NCBI GenBank assembly: GCA_910579645.1
Contig: CAJTVK010000018.1
Location: 1 to 44,671 of the forward strand
Origin: an uncultured Lachnospiraceae bacterium
GTDB taxonomy: Bacteria; Bacillota; Clostridia; Lachnospirales; Lachnospiraceae
Direction of reading: 5' to 3'
Length of the DNA: 44,671 bases
Made by a program: the position numbers and the translations under genes. Under the pieces are notes generated by a model. It had not been told where the DNA came from. It saw only the letters and a program-made list of their open reading frames with translations, and did not search any database. Below, piece after piece: positions 1 to 7,514 of the stretch. How positions within the stretch are numbered: the first letter of the stretch is position 1; every line of letters begins with the position of its first letter.

Positions 1-184
1 ATTCCAAGTCGCCTGCGGCGAGGGGCAGATTCCCTCTTGACTAAATTTACACATTCGCACGGACTTTGCAGCAAGTGCAAATTCCTGGGCTGAACTGTTA
101 CCAAAATTCACTCCGTGACCAGTAACACGCTTCGCGATGCAAAGAAATTGCAAAAAGATGCGATTTCACGCCAAAAACTCGGGA

Positions 185-207
185 TTTCCGCACAAAATGT
201 GCGGAAA
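185..207 (-). terminator. Possible terminator downstream of the acyltransferase gene
   Basis: A perfect 9-bp inverted repeat (TTTCCGCAC / GTGCGGAAA, 5-nt loop) lies about 40 nt past the stop of the minus-strand acyltransferase gene. Read on the minus strand, a run of five T follows only after a 7-nt gap, so this is a weak intrinsic terminator at best. The rest of 1-246 holds no convincing gene; it has short palindromes and looks like intergenic repeat-type DNA. Confidence 0.35.
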
Positions 208-246
208 CACCTCGCGGAACATTGGCATGTGAAAAAGCAAACAATG

Positions 247-954
247 TTACTGCTCCCTTATAATCGCCTCTTCTATTCTCCTTCGCACCTCAGCCGCTAT
301 CTCTACCGTTCTCATTCCTTTATACTCATCAAAATACAAAGGAGGAAGATAAATAATCTTCACGGTAACCGGTTTTATGGATTTTTCATCAAATGGCTTA
401 AACGAGTTTATTAAAGCACACGGAACAATCGGGCACCGAGCCTTTACCGCACTTTTGAAACTGCCTCCTTTGAAGTCCAATACCTTGTTGCCCTCTCTGC
501 TCCTTGTCCCTTCCGCAAATATAAGAAAATTCTTTCCGCCCCTCACTTCCTCCGCAACCTGTTGGATTACCTTCATAGATTGCCGGATATCTTCTCGGTC
601 TATGGATATGGAACCAAGGGCATCCACTACCTGTTTCAGCAATATCACATTTCTGGCCTCTTTCTTAATTACAAATGCAAACGGAACCGGACAGGATTCC
701 AAAAATGCCAATACGTCATACAGACCCTGATGATTAGGAAAGAAAATAAAACCGTTCTGCTTTGGAATGTTTTCCTCCCCATGAGATTCTATCTTTACTT
801 TTCCGGCACGATTGGCAGCTATTGTCACCTTCTTCACACAAGCATATGCCTCTTCCATAGTAATTCCCTTTTTCCTGCCGCACCACCAAATCTGAATAAA
901 ATATATAGGGGCCTTCAAAAATAATCTCAAAACCATCATTGCTATTCTATACAT
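247..954 (-). CDS. plsC: 1-acyl-sn-glycerol-3-phosphate acyltransferase family protein
   Basis: Likely acylates lysophosphatidic acid to phosphatidic acid at the inner face of the membrane. The 235-residue protein has the LPLAT motifs in order: NHxxxxD at residues 74-80 (NHQGLYD), a basic segment near 97-100, EGTRS at 148-152, and a proline-containing motif IV-like stretch (PIVPCA) near 175-180. A hydrophobic N-terminus (about 5-25) fits membrane anchoring. The ATG start has a good AAGGTG site six bases upstream, and the gene begins 3 nt after the fumarase beta stop, so it is probably the last gene of the fumarase transcript. The paralogous substrate cannot be told from the sequence. Confidence 0.88.
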   Translation of the reverse strand: MYRIAMMVLRLFLKAPIYFIQIWWCGRKKGITMEEAYACVKKVTIAANRAGKVKIESHGEENIPKQNGFIFFPNHQGLYDVLAFLESCPVPFAFVIKKEARNVILLKQVVDALGSISIDREDIRQSMKVIQQVAEEVRGGKNFLIFAEGTRSREGNKVLDFKGGSFKSAVKARCPIVPCALINSFKPFDEKSIKPVTVKIIYLPPLYFDEYKGMRTVEIAAEVRRRIEEAIIREQ

Positions 955-957
955 AAC

Positions 958-1506
958 TTACACCTTATATCTTTCCGCAGCCGTTTCATACAAATCATTC
1001 CCTTCCGAATCAATGACAACAACAACGGGAAAATTTTCCACCTGCAATTCACGGATTGCTTCCGTCCCCAAATCCGCATATGCTATTACTTTTGATTTTT
1101 TAATAGTATGGGACAGTAATGCACCGGCACCTCCTACCGCCGCAAAATAAACCGCACCGTTCCGTCTCATTGCCTCTTTCACCGCCTCGGCTCTTTTCCC
1201 TTTGCCAATCATTCCCTTTAATCCCGCATCCAGAAAATCAGGCGTATATTTATCCATGCGGCTAGCCGTCGTGGGTCCGGCCGATCCGATAACCCTCCCC
1301 TCCCTTGCAGGAGAAGGCCCCATATAATATATGACAGTTCCGTCTAAGTCCAACGGAAGTTCACCGCCTTTTTTCATCGTGTCAAATATTCTTTTATGTG
1401 CAGCATCTCTTGCCGTATATATCGTTCCGGTAAGATATACATAGTCTCCCGCCCGCAGCTGCTTTATCACATCGCCGCCCATAGGCACTTTCACATATTT
1501 ATCCAT
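958..1506 (-). CDS. Fumarate hydratase class I, beta subunit (C-terminal swivelling domain)
   Basis: Second subunit of the oxygen-sensitive [4Fe-4S] fumarase that interconverts fumarate and malate (or a related tartrate dehydratase-type hydro-lyase). The 182-residue protein is normal for the split beta subunit. It carries the family signature GPTTASRMD at 77-85 and the glycine-rich VGGAGALL stretch followed by a conserved His (near 122-132). The start has a GAGG site eight bases upstream. It follows the alpha gene by 13 nt in the same direction, so the two subunits are translated from one message. Substrate (fumarate versus tartrate) is inferred from the family, not proven. Confidence 0.9.
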   Translation of the reverse strand: MDKYVKVPMGGDVIKQLRAGDYVYLTGTIYTARDAAHKRIFDTMKKGGELPLDLDGTVIYYMGPSPAREGRVIGSAGPTTASRMDKYTPDFLDAGLKGMIGKGKRAEAVKEAMRRNGAVYFAAVGGAGALLSHTIKKSKVIAYADLGTEAIRELQVENFPVVVVIDSEGNDLYETAAERYKV

Positions 1507-1519
1507 CTTCGATACCTCA

Positions 1520-2362
1520 TCAAATCACCCGCACTGCATGCCTGTTCACATGACAGCATATATTTACCGCTACCGGCAATCCTGCAATATGCGTAGGATA
1601 TGTATTTATGTTTACGGCAAAGGCAGTGCTGTTCCCACCCAGCCCACCCGGGCCTATGCCGGTCTTGTTTATCTGTTCCAACAGTTCTTCTTCCATTTCC
1701 CTCACATAAGGTATGGAAGATCTCTCACTTACCGGCCTGGTCAATGCCTTTTTGGCCAGCAAAGCACACTTTTCAAAAGTCCCCCCAATGCCCACTCCAA
1801 CCACCATAGGTGGGCATGCATTCGGCCCGGCTTCCCTGACAGCCGTAAGAACCGCATTCTTAACCCCGTCTATGCCATCTGCCGGTTTCAGCATAAAAAT
1901 ACGGCTCATGTTTTCACTTCCGAATCCCTTCGGCGCAACCGTAATCCTAACGTGTTCCCCCGCTGTCAATTCATAATGTATCACTGCAGGCGTATTGTCA
2001 TTCGTATTTTCCCGAATCAGCGGGTCTTTCACTACAGATTTACGCAAATATCCCTCTATATATCCCTTGCGGACACCCTCATTAACCGCATCCTCCAGAA
2101 CCCCGCCTTCAAAATGTACTTCCTGTCCGATTTCCATAAAAATAACCGCCATCCCGGTATCCTGACAGATAGGTATCATATCTTCACCCGCAATCCGCAG
2201 ATTCTCTTTCAGCTGTCCCAAAATCTTTTTCCCCAACGGCGCATTCTCCGCCCGTTCCGCCCTATCCAGGCTTTCCTCCATATCCGGTGCAAGGAAGTGA
2301 TTAGCCTCTATGCACATTTCTTTAATATTATCCGTAATTACCGATGTCTGTATGATACGCAT
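1520..2362 (-). CDS. Fumarate hydratase class I, alpha subunit (Fe-S catalytic domain)
   Basis: Catalytic subunit of the two-component class I hydro-lyase. The 280-residue length matches split alpha subunits. Three cysteines in family context are the expected iron-sulfur ligands: Cys66 in PICQDTG, Cys183 in NACPPMVVG and Cys199 in GGTFEKCA. The GGLGGNSTAF segment near the C-terminus is also typical. The ATG is preceded by a GGGG site. With the beta subunit next to it, the pair is complete. Its place beside general metabolic genes and the two-subunit iron-sulfur form fit a strict anaerobe making fumarate or malate in a partial reductive branch. Confidence 0.9.
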   Translation of the reverse strand: MRIIQTSVITDNIKEMCIEANHFLAPDMEESLDRAERAENAPLGKKILGQLKENLRIAGEDMIPICQDTGMAVIFMEIGQEVHFEGGVLEDAVNEGVRKGYIEGYLRKSVVKDPLIRENTNDNTPAVIHYELTAGEHVRITVAPKGFGSENMSRIFMLKPADGIDGVKNAVLTAVREAGPNACPPMVVGVGIGGTFEKCALLAKKALTRPVSERSSIPYVREMEEELLEQINKTGIGPGGLGGNSTAFAVNINTYPTHIAGLPVAVNICCHVNRHAVRVI

Positions 2363-2377
2363 AATTGCCCCATCCCG

Positions 2378-2788
2378 TTATCCTATAATAATGCTCTTAA
2401 TTTCTTCCAGTTCTTCCTGAGAAAGTTCCAAAGGCTTCCAGCCTAAAGTCTGTCCATCCTCCGCATAGCGGGGAATCAGATGCAAATGAAAATGAAACAC
2501 CGTCTGGCCTGCGGCCTCCCCGTTGTTCTGCACAAGGTTAAAACCGTCACATTTCAGTTTTTCCGTCATGTGAACAGTCATTTTTTTCGCCAAAAGCATA
2601 ACCTTTCCTGCTGTCTCATCCGGCAGATCATATAAATTATGATAATGATTTTTAGGCAGTATTAAGGCATGGCCTTTGGTTGCCGGACCCAAATCCAAGA
2701 TTACCTTAAACTCTTCGTCTTCATAAAGCACCTTAGAAGGAATATCTCCGTTAGCTATCTTGCAAAAAATACAGTTATCTTCTCTCAT
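2378..2788 (-). CDS. HIT-family nucleotide hydrolase/transferase
   Basis: Histidine-triad protein of the Hint/HinT branch, expected to hydrolyse nucleoside phosphoramidates or related nucleotides in the cytoplasm. The triad HFHLH lies at residues 99-103 when numbering from the chosen start, followed by LIPRY. An N-terminal CIFC motif (Cys6 and Cys9) is the usual zinc-type site of bacterial Hint proteins. I chose the ATG at 2788 because it gives the normal N-terminus (MREDNCIFCKI) and has AAGGA five bases upstream. A GTG at 2815 with an AAAGGA site would add nine residues and cannot be excluded. It lies 15 nt upstream of fumarase alpha. Confidence 0.88.
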   Translation of the reverse strand: MREDNCIFCKIANGDIPSKVLYEDEEFKVILDLGPATKGHALILPKNHYHNLYDLPDETAGKVMLLAKKMTVHMTEKLKCDGFNLVQNNGEAAGQTVFHFHLHLIPRYAEDGQTLGWKPLELSQEELEEIKSIIIG

Positions 2789-2848
2789 TTCTTTCCTTAC
2801 CGCACCGTTTGGCACGGTTCCTTTCTTCCATATAATCTTATAATTTTC

Positions 2849-3841
2849 CTACTTGTCAAAAACAAAAATCTGATCCAACGTACGAAGCACCTTAAAATCC
2901 CCCTTCATTTTCATCTCCCCTGCCATAAATGCCCGTTGAAACGTCATCCTTCCGTTAATAATCTGATCCAGTGACTGCCTGCTTAGCTGCAGTTCCACAT
3001 CGGCATAATCCGTTGTGCCAAAAGAACACTGCAGTTCTGCATTCTGCACGTCAATAATCAGGTTCTTTTTCTTCCCGTCAATAACAAATCGGTACACTCC
3101 CCGGAATCCGGGCTGAGGCTTAAAATGCTGCTGAAGCTGAGTAATTATTTCACCCGTATCTTCTGTTTCCCCGTTATTTAACATATCCCGAAACAGACTT
3201 GTCAATTCCTGAATATCTTCTTTCTGCCTCTGAACATATTGATCATCCGATGCATATTGGGACAACTGTTCCGATTCTTGGGGCGTTAAATCTATCTGGG
3301 TCCTGGAGACCATCTGGCGTATTGCCTGATTGCTGGCAGGCAGAGAGACAATCTTCTGGTTTACAGTGCGGTACATATTTTCCGCTTTTTTCTCAATCAG
3401 CGTAATATAATCATGATTGTCTTCCACGGAAGAAAGATCCGCAATATACCCGCATACTCCGCTGCAGGGGCGGCCGCCCAGAATCTCCCAAGCAGACAAA
3501 AGATTCAGCTTACCCTCACGTTCCCCGTATGTTGTAGACATAACAACCGGACACATGTATATGTTGCTTATTTTTTCCTTATCACCATATAGCCAGCAGG
3601 AATCCAGAAACTGCTGCATGTATCCGCCTATTCCATACCATTCTACTGTAGTTGCCAGAATAATGCCGTCAGCCTCTTTTAAGGTCTGCGGCAAAGTGGT
3701 GATACTGTTTTTCAGTTCATAGAGCAGAAAACGCTCCACATCCACCCTCAGTTCTTCCAGCACTTCCTGCATTTTATTAAGCACAAATAATGTGGGATCG
3801 TCAATCAGCCCCCTGCCTCCATAGTAAATGTTAATCTTCAT
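2849..3841 (-). CDS. Flavodoxin-like reductase fused to an SCP-2 sterol-carrier domain
   Basis: A two-domain protein of about 330 residues. The N-terminal 170 or so residues look like an NADPH-dependent FMN reductase/flavodoxin fold: an initial strand (MKINIYYGGRG), then ADGIILATTVEWYGIGG, which matches the flavin phosphate-loop region, and a VVMSTTYGERE strand. The last 100 or so residues (starting near KPQPGFRGVYRFVIDG) match the SCP-2/lipid-binding fold, with the typical end INGRMTFQRAFMAGEMKMKGD. The function may be electron transfer involving a lipid or hydrophobic substrate, but that is inference. I chose the ATG at 3841; an upstream TTG at 3862 overlaps the rhomboid gene more and has a worse context. 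The 3' end of the rhomboid gene (3831) overlaps this start by 11 nt, suggesting translational coupling. Confidence 0.75.
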   Translation of the reverse strand: MKINIYYGGRGLIDDPTLFVLNKMQEVLEELRVDVERFLLYELKNSITTLPQTLKEADGIILATTVEWYGIGGYMQQFLDSCWLYGDKEKISNIYMCPVVMSTTYGEREGKLNLLSAWEILGGRPCSGVCGYIADLSSVEDNHDYITLIEKKAENMYRTVNQKIVSLPASNQAIRQMVSRTQIDLTPQESEQLSQYASDDQYVQRQKEDIQELTSLFRDMLNNGETEDTGEIITQLQQHFKPQPGFRGVYRFVIDGKKKNLIIDVQNAELQCSFGTTDYADVELQLSRQSLDQIINGRMTFQRAFMAGEMKMKGDFKVLRTLDQIFVFDK

Positions 3842-4883
3842 GCTTTTTACCATTCCTTTCAAATCCGCACAGACGGTATATCAGTGCCGCTGCCATTCCT
3901 CCCAGAAAACCGCCTATATGGGCAGCATTATTGATATTGCTTCCCACAAAGCCGCTATATAAAGAGTATGCAATCATAAACACCATCCGCTTTATGGATA
4001 TCTGTATGGAAATCTGATTCAGACGGCCTTTATTGTATATTACCAATATCAGCAACGCCCCTATGACTCCAAAAATCGCGCCGCTGGCACCCGCCGACAA
4101 AATTACGCTGCCGGAATAATACTCATGCAGCATAGACAGCGCATTTCCGCAGATGCCGGCTGTCAGATATAAAATCCCATATTTCACGGAACCCAGCTGC
4201 CTTTCCACTACCTCTCCAAGACAATAAAGCATAATCATATTACTGGTCAGATGTGAAATATCCCAATGAAGAAACAGGCTGGTCAATATCCTGTAGTATT
4301 CCTTCCTGCCCATAAACTGCGCAAAGCCTACCGCCCCTATATTATATAACAGATTTCCCGTAAATGTACATACAATAAAAACCAGAATATTGGCCGCTAC
4401 AAAAGCAGCCGTCACCGCAGGCACTTTATATTTTGTCTCTCCCTGCTTCTGCGGCGAAATGCCGCTTCTCTCATTCCCCTCTTCTTCCTGCCGGGCAGCG
4501 AGAAAACTCTCCAGTTTTCCCCTCATTCCGTAAAAGTCGCTGACCTGATGCCCCCACACTAAGAGCCGGCCGCTGTCCCTCTCTATCATCCAACACATCG
4601 TATCTTCGGCACACAGCTGTCCTGCTTTTTCGGCATCATTACATACAATTAAGGACAATATATGAATCTGCCCGATCCCCTTCTGTAAAAACAACTCCTT
4701 AATTTTCCCTTTAAGATGCATATATTGATCGTGCGATATATTGAAATTATCATCATAGCGAATTACATGAAAAACATTGACATAATGGTTCTCCATCCAA
4801 AAATAAATAGTAAATTGCGGTAAATTAGACGGAATTTCCGCATACCCTTCCTCTTCAAAAAACTCTCTGATTCTCTCTGCCAT
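3831..4883 (-). CDS. Rhomboid-family intramembrane serine protease
   Basis: Predicted membrane protease that cuts transmembrane substrates. Residues 1-150 form a soluble cytoplasmic domain without membrane segments. About six membrane segments follow from residue 155. The catalytic dyad is visible: Ser267 in GASGAIFG and His322 in AHIGGFLGG, with the helix-2 HxxxN motif at His211-Asn215 that builds the oxyanion site. The 350-residue length is long for a minimal rhomboid because of the N-terminal domain. The gene begins the minus-strand run that continues into the flavodoxin-SCP2, HIT and fumarase genes. An optimal -35 (TTGACA, 4982-4987) lies upstream, but the matching -10 is poor. Confidence 0.9.
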   Translation of the reverse strand: MAERIREFFEEEGYAEIPSNLPQFTIYFWMENHYVNVFHVIRYDDNFNISHDQYMHLKGKIKELFLQKGIGQIHILSLIVCNDAEKAGQLCAEDTMCWMIERDSGRLLVWGHQVSDFYGMRGKLESFLAARQEEEGNERSGISPQKQGETKYKVPAVTAAFVAANILVFIVCTFTGNLLYNIGAVGFAQFMGRKEYYRILTSLFLHWDISHLTSNMIMLYCLGEVVERQLGSVKYGILYLTAGICGNALSMLHEYYSGSVILSAGASGAIFGVIGALLILVIYNKGRLNQISIQISIKRMVFMIAYSLYSGFVGSNINNAAHIGGFLGGMAAALIYRLCGFERNGKKHED

Positions 4884-5058
4884 ATCCTCTCCGTTCTTAT
4901 CCCGTCGCGGGAACTTATTTGAAAATGCTCCGTGACGGATAGCTTTCCGCTATGGTAAAGGGTATCATTTCCTTCCGAATGTGTCAATGCAATACTGAAA
5001 AGTACAAACGGAAATCAATTTTCCATTTTGTGCCTGCAAGGATTAATGCAATGATGTA
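4884..5058. other. Intergenic region upstream of the rhomboid gene
   Basis: No gene is seen here. It holds a minus-strand TTGACA box (4982-4987) with only a weak -10 (TACCCT-like) 17 nt downstream, and a small GC-rich hairpin (TCCCG/CGGGA) near 4906. Together with the foldback element that follows it makes up a gene-free stretch of about 335 nt. Confidence 0.5.
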
Positions 5059-5223
5059 CTAGTATGACCCGCACCAATTAACCATATGTTTCGCTTGTCT
5101 AAATTTCCATCTGCCGCGTTGTCATCGGTCAACGATGCCACCGCATCGCCTCCCTCTTCCGCCTTGCAGACTGAAAATTTATCCTGCGCGAAACATATGG
5201 TTAATTGGTGCGGGTCATACTAG
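5059..5223. mobile_element. MITE-like foldback element with 36-bp perfect terminal inverted repeats
   Basis: Two perfect 36-bp arms (5059-5094 and 5188-5223, beginning CTAGTATGACCCGC) flank 93 nt. Pairing continues imperfectly inward (TAAATTT and CTGC blocks on both sides), so the whole 165 bp folds back on itself. If the element proper is 5062-5220, it is bordered by TA on both sides, as expected for a Tc1/mariner-type MITE target duplication; because TA is self-complementary this is suggestive only. No transposase is encoded. The right edge forms the TAG stop codon (5220-5222) of the FHA gene. An invertible promoter segment is the main alternative. Confidence 0.65.
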
Positions 5224-6590
5224 CGATAGCAAAATGTCATTCTGCCAAACCGCAGTTCATCTCCCTGCTCAATCACGACTGTTTCATTCGGCTCCAGCCG
5301 CAGCCCGTTTTTAAATGTACCGTTGGTTGAATTCAGGTCCGTTACGCAAATTCCTTCCTCTCGGCTTGTGAAACGTGCATGGATGCGGCTAACGGTATTG
5401 TCTTTGATTACCACGTCCACGCTCCCTGCCAGTTTTCCGATGGTGCAGGGAAGCCTTTCCAGATTAATATGATATTTATTTCCTTTGTTTGTCCCATACA
5501 GCTTATGTTCTGTTTTGCATATGGCACTTTCCAGAAAAACAGTGTTCCCATACTCCGCTTCTTCCTCTTCTTTGCCCATCTCTTTCTTTGAAATTTTTCT
5601 GCAATCGGAATGCTGAACAGGTTCCTCATATGAGAATGCAGCAGCCTCCCGTATCGGCAAAGTTTCAGCGGTTTCCTGCATGACTGCCTCTTTTTCCTTT
5701 CCGTATCCTTTCCTTTTCCTTCCGCAGAGGTTAAATATAAGATATAAAAACAGGGATGCCGCCATAAGAATCAGCACAATGCTTCCGGCCATAGACAGAA
5801 CCCTTTCTTTGGAAGACATAACACAAAAATAGGGGATGGCAAACACTCCGGCTGCCGCAGCCATACACACAAAGGATAATATTCCGGCGGCTGCCAAGTG
5901 CCCGGCAGCATCTTCCGCTTCCCTTTGCCCTTCCCGTCCGCAAACAAGGTTCCCGTTCTCCGGCAAAACATCATCCCAGTCCTTTTCCGTTACCGCCATT
6001 TCTGCCGGTTCCTCGGATTCTTCCGCAGGCTCTTTTGCATCCCATGCCTTCTCTGTAAATAAATCCATGATATGGGATAATATAAATTCATTGTCCTGTG
6101 CCATTTCATAAACTTTATATACCAGAATTGCCGCATCCTCTTCCTGATGCTCTACCCTTTCCAGCAGAAACTCGGCCAAAGGCAGATATGCACTGTCTTC
6201 CCCCCTGTAATATGGATAATATAAAAAGAAATATTCTCCGGTTTCCGGATTTCCAAAAATATATTCCGGTTCCAAAACCAATCCTTTATTGTTCAGCAAA
6301 TAATTATCCAATTCTGCCAAGGCCTCACTCATGCACTCAAAAAGACGGTGAAGCTGTTGGAATCCTATTGTCTTTTTCCCATACAAACTGACGATATTCT
6401 GTCTGGAACTTATCTCATAATAAAAATGGCACTCCTGATTCACATATCTTATTTTACAGTTGAGAAAATACTTCAGTCTGTTTGCGGTAATCATTTTATG
6501 CCCATAGCTTTGCTTATCTTCCTCCTCTGCCTTTATGACTAAATAATTGTGATTTAAGTCTTTGTAATATTTTATATTCTCCATACCCAT
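5220..6590 (-). CDS. DUF6382/FHA-domain membrane protein, last gene of the Tad operon
   Basis: A 456-residue protein with three parts. Residues 1 to about 190 match the DUF6382 N-terminal domain found with clostridial FHA proteins. A pair of membrane helices lies around 230-295. A C-terminal FHA domain (about 375-456) has the conserved VSRIHARF and DLNSTNGTFKNG motifs that bind phospho-threonine peptides; the FHA end is predicted to be cytoplasmic. It starts 2 nt after the TadF-like stop, so it belongs to the pilus operon and may link Ser/Thr kinase signalling to pilus assembly (inference). An in-frame ATG two codons downstream has the better spaced AAGG site. The stop codon lies at the edge of the foldback element. 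Confidence 0.8.
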   Translation of the reverse strand: MGMENIKYYKDLNHNYLVIKAEEEDKQSYGHKMITANRLKYFLNCKIRYVNQECHFYYEISSRQNIVSLYGKKTIGFQQLHRLFECMSEALAELDNYLLNNKGLVLEPEYIFGNPETGEYFFLYYPYYRGEDSAYLPLAEFLLERVEHQEEDAAILVYKVYEMAQDNEFILSHIMDLFTEKAWDAKEPAEESEEPAEMAVTEKDWDDVLPENGNLVCGREGQREAEDAAGHLAAAGILSFVCMAAAAGVFAIPYFCVMSSKERVLSMAGSIVLILMAASLFLYLIFNLCGRKRKGYGKEKEAVMQETAETLPIREAAAFSYEEPVQHSDCRKISKKEMGKEEEEAEYGNTVFLESAICKTEHKLYGTNKGNKYHINLERLPCTIGKLAGSVDVVIKDNTVSRIHARFTSREEGICVTDLNSTNGTFKNGLRLEPNETVVIEQGDELRFGRMTFCYR

Positions 6591-6592
6591 CC

Positions 6593-7042
6593 TTATCCCA
6601 TCCCCAATGCCTTTATTTTCTTAACCAGCCTTACTTTTCTTATGCAGTCCACGGGACATATTCTCTGCGCCTCCCATTCGGCTCCGAAATTCCACCCGGT
6701 GGCTGCCAATCTTCCCCTGACTTCCACCGACACTGCTCTGCGTCTCACGTCAATCCGGCTGTCCATACCTCCTGCATTTATATATTTTTCCCTGATTTTC
6801 AAGGCCTCGTTCTCCATTGCAGACTGCTTCATCCCTTCTCCTTCTAAACACAGGCTCCCCCGAAAAGCCAATATATAAGCATCCTGCGCACATGCACAAC
6901 AATCATATAAAAAGAAGGACAAATATATGAGCATGGCACACAATATGACGGCAGCCGGCACGACCATGGATGCTTCTACTGTAAAATATCCACCTGTTTT
7001 CCTAAATTCCCTTTTGAACAACAATCCACACCCCCAATCCAA
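6593..7042 (-). CDS. TadF/TadE-like pseudopilin of the Tad pilus
   Basis: A small membrane protein with the class III prepilin-like N-terminus GGYFTVEASMVVPAAV, where the Glu after the presumed cleavage site is present, followed by one hydrophobic helix (to about residue 47). The rest is a short extracytoplasmic domain ending in basic residues. Minor pseudopilins of this type help start or stabilise Flp fibres. The start is uncertain: TTG at 7042 is the longest option and has no ribosome site, while TTG at 7024 has GGGGG six bases upstream. All options overlap the 3' end of the preceding peptidase gene (7002), so coupling is likely. Cys residues cluster around the helix end (CCACAQ). Confidence 0.72.
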   Translation of the reverse strand: MDWGCGLLFKREFRKTGGYFTVEASMVVPAAVILCAMLIYLSFFLYDCCACAQDAYILAFRGSLCLEGEGMKQSAMENEALKIREKYINAGGMDSRIDVRRRAVSVEVRGRLAATGWNFGAEWEAQRICPVDCIRKVRLVKKIKALGMG

Positions 7043-7433
7043 CCGTAATAAACGGCAAAAACGGCAGTCTGCTTTTTCCGGTCACTTTATGCCCGGCAAG
7101 CAGAACAAGAGAAAAGAACGCAGACAATACCAATCCTATGCCAAGACTGGCAAAGCACGCTTCCATACCGATTAACAGCCCCAAGGCCATAGCAGCCCAT
7201 CCGTCTCCGTAACCAATACTCTCCCTTGTGCATAAGCTTATTGTCAGTAAGATTGCTCCCGGTATCAAGGAATACAATACCGATAATCCGTTCTTTTCCC
7301 CCTGTGCCGCCGTATAAATAACCGCCGCTATGCCAAACGCCGCAAGAAGCATATTAGGAACTGCTTTCTCCCTTATGTCCGTAATGGCTAATATTATCAT
7401 GCATACAATAGCAATTATCCTTTCGCTCTGCAT
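7002..7433 (-). CDS. Type IV prepilin peptidase, A24 family (second copy in operon)
   Basis: A 143-residue polytopic membrane aspartyl peptidase that would cleave prepilin leader peptides. Both catalytic aspartates are visible, in ITDIREKAVPN near the N-terminus and in the GYGDG motif near residue 77. It lacks the N-terminal methylase domain of large PilD enzymes, as TadV/CpaA enzymes do. The ATG has GGGAG five bases upstream. It sits between the TadE-like and TadF-like genes. The operon begins with another A24 peptidase, so this one may be specialised for the pseudopilins next to it (inference). A gap of 81 nt separates it from the TadE-like gene, the largest but one inside the operon. Confidence 0.85.
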   Translation of the reverse strand: MQSERIIAIVCMIILAITDIREKAVPNMLLAAFGIAAVIYTAAQGEKNGLSVLYSLIPGAILLTISLCTRESIGYGDGWAAMALGLLIGMEACFASLGIGLVLSAFFSLVLLAGHKVTGKSRLPFLPFITVGLGVWIVVQKGI

Positions 7434-7514
7434 CCGTTCTCCCTCCCCGTCTCCTATAAAGTACTTTCTTTTCTATCTATAAACACTGCTTTTCGTTATC
7501 CTAAGGTCTTTCCG

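Noticed and set aside
115..414. Plus-strand 99-codon frame at the window start
   Set aside because: Overlaps the acyltransferase gene, has no ribosome site and reads like noncoding repeat-rich DNA.
4763..4987. 74-codon open frame over the rhomboid N-terminus
   Set aside because: It is a frame-shifted shadow of the rhomboid gene and its upstream region, without a family match.
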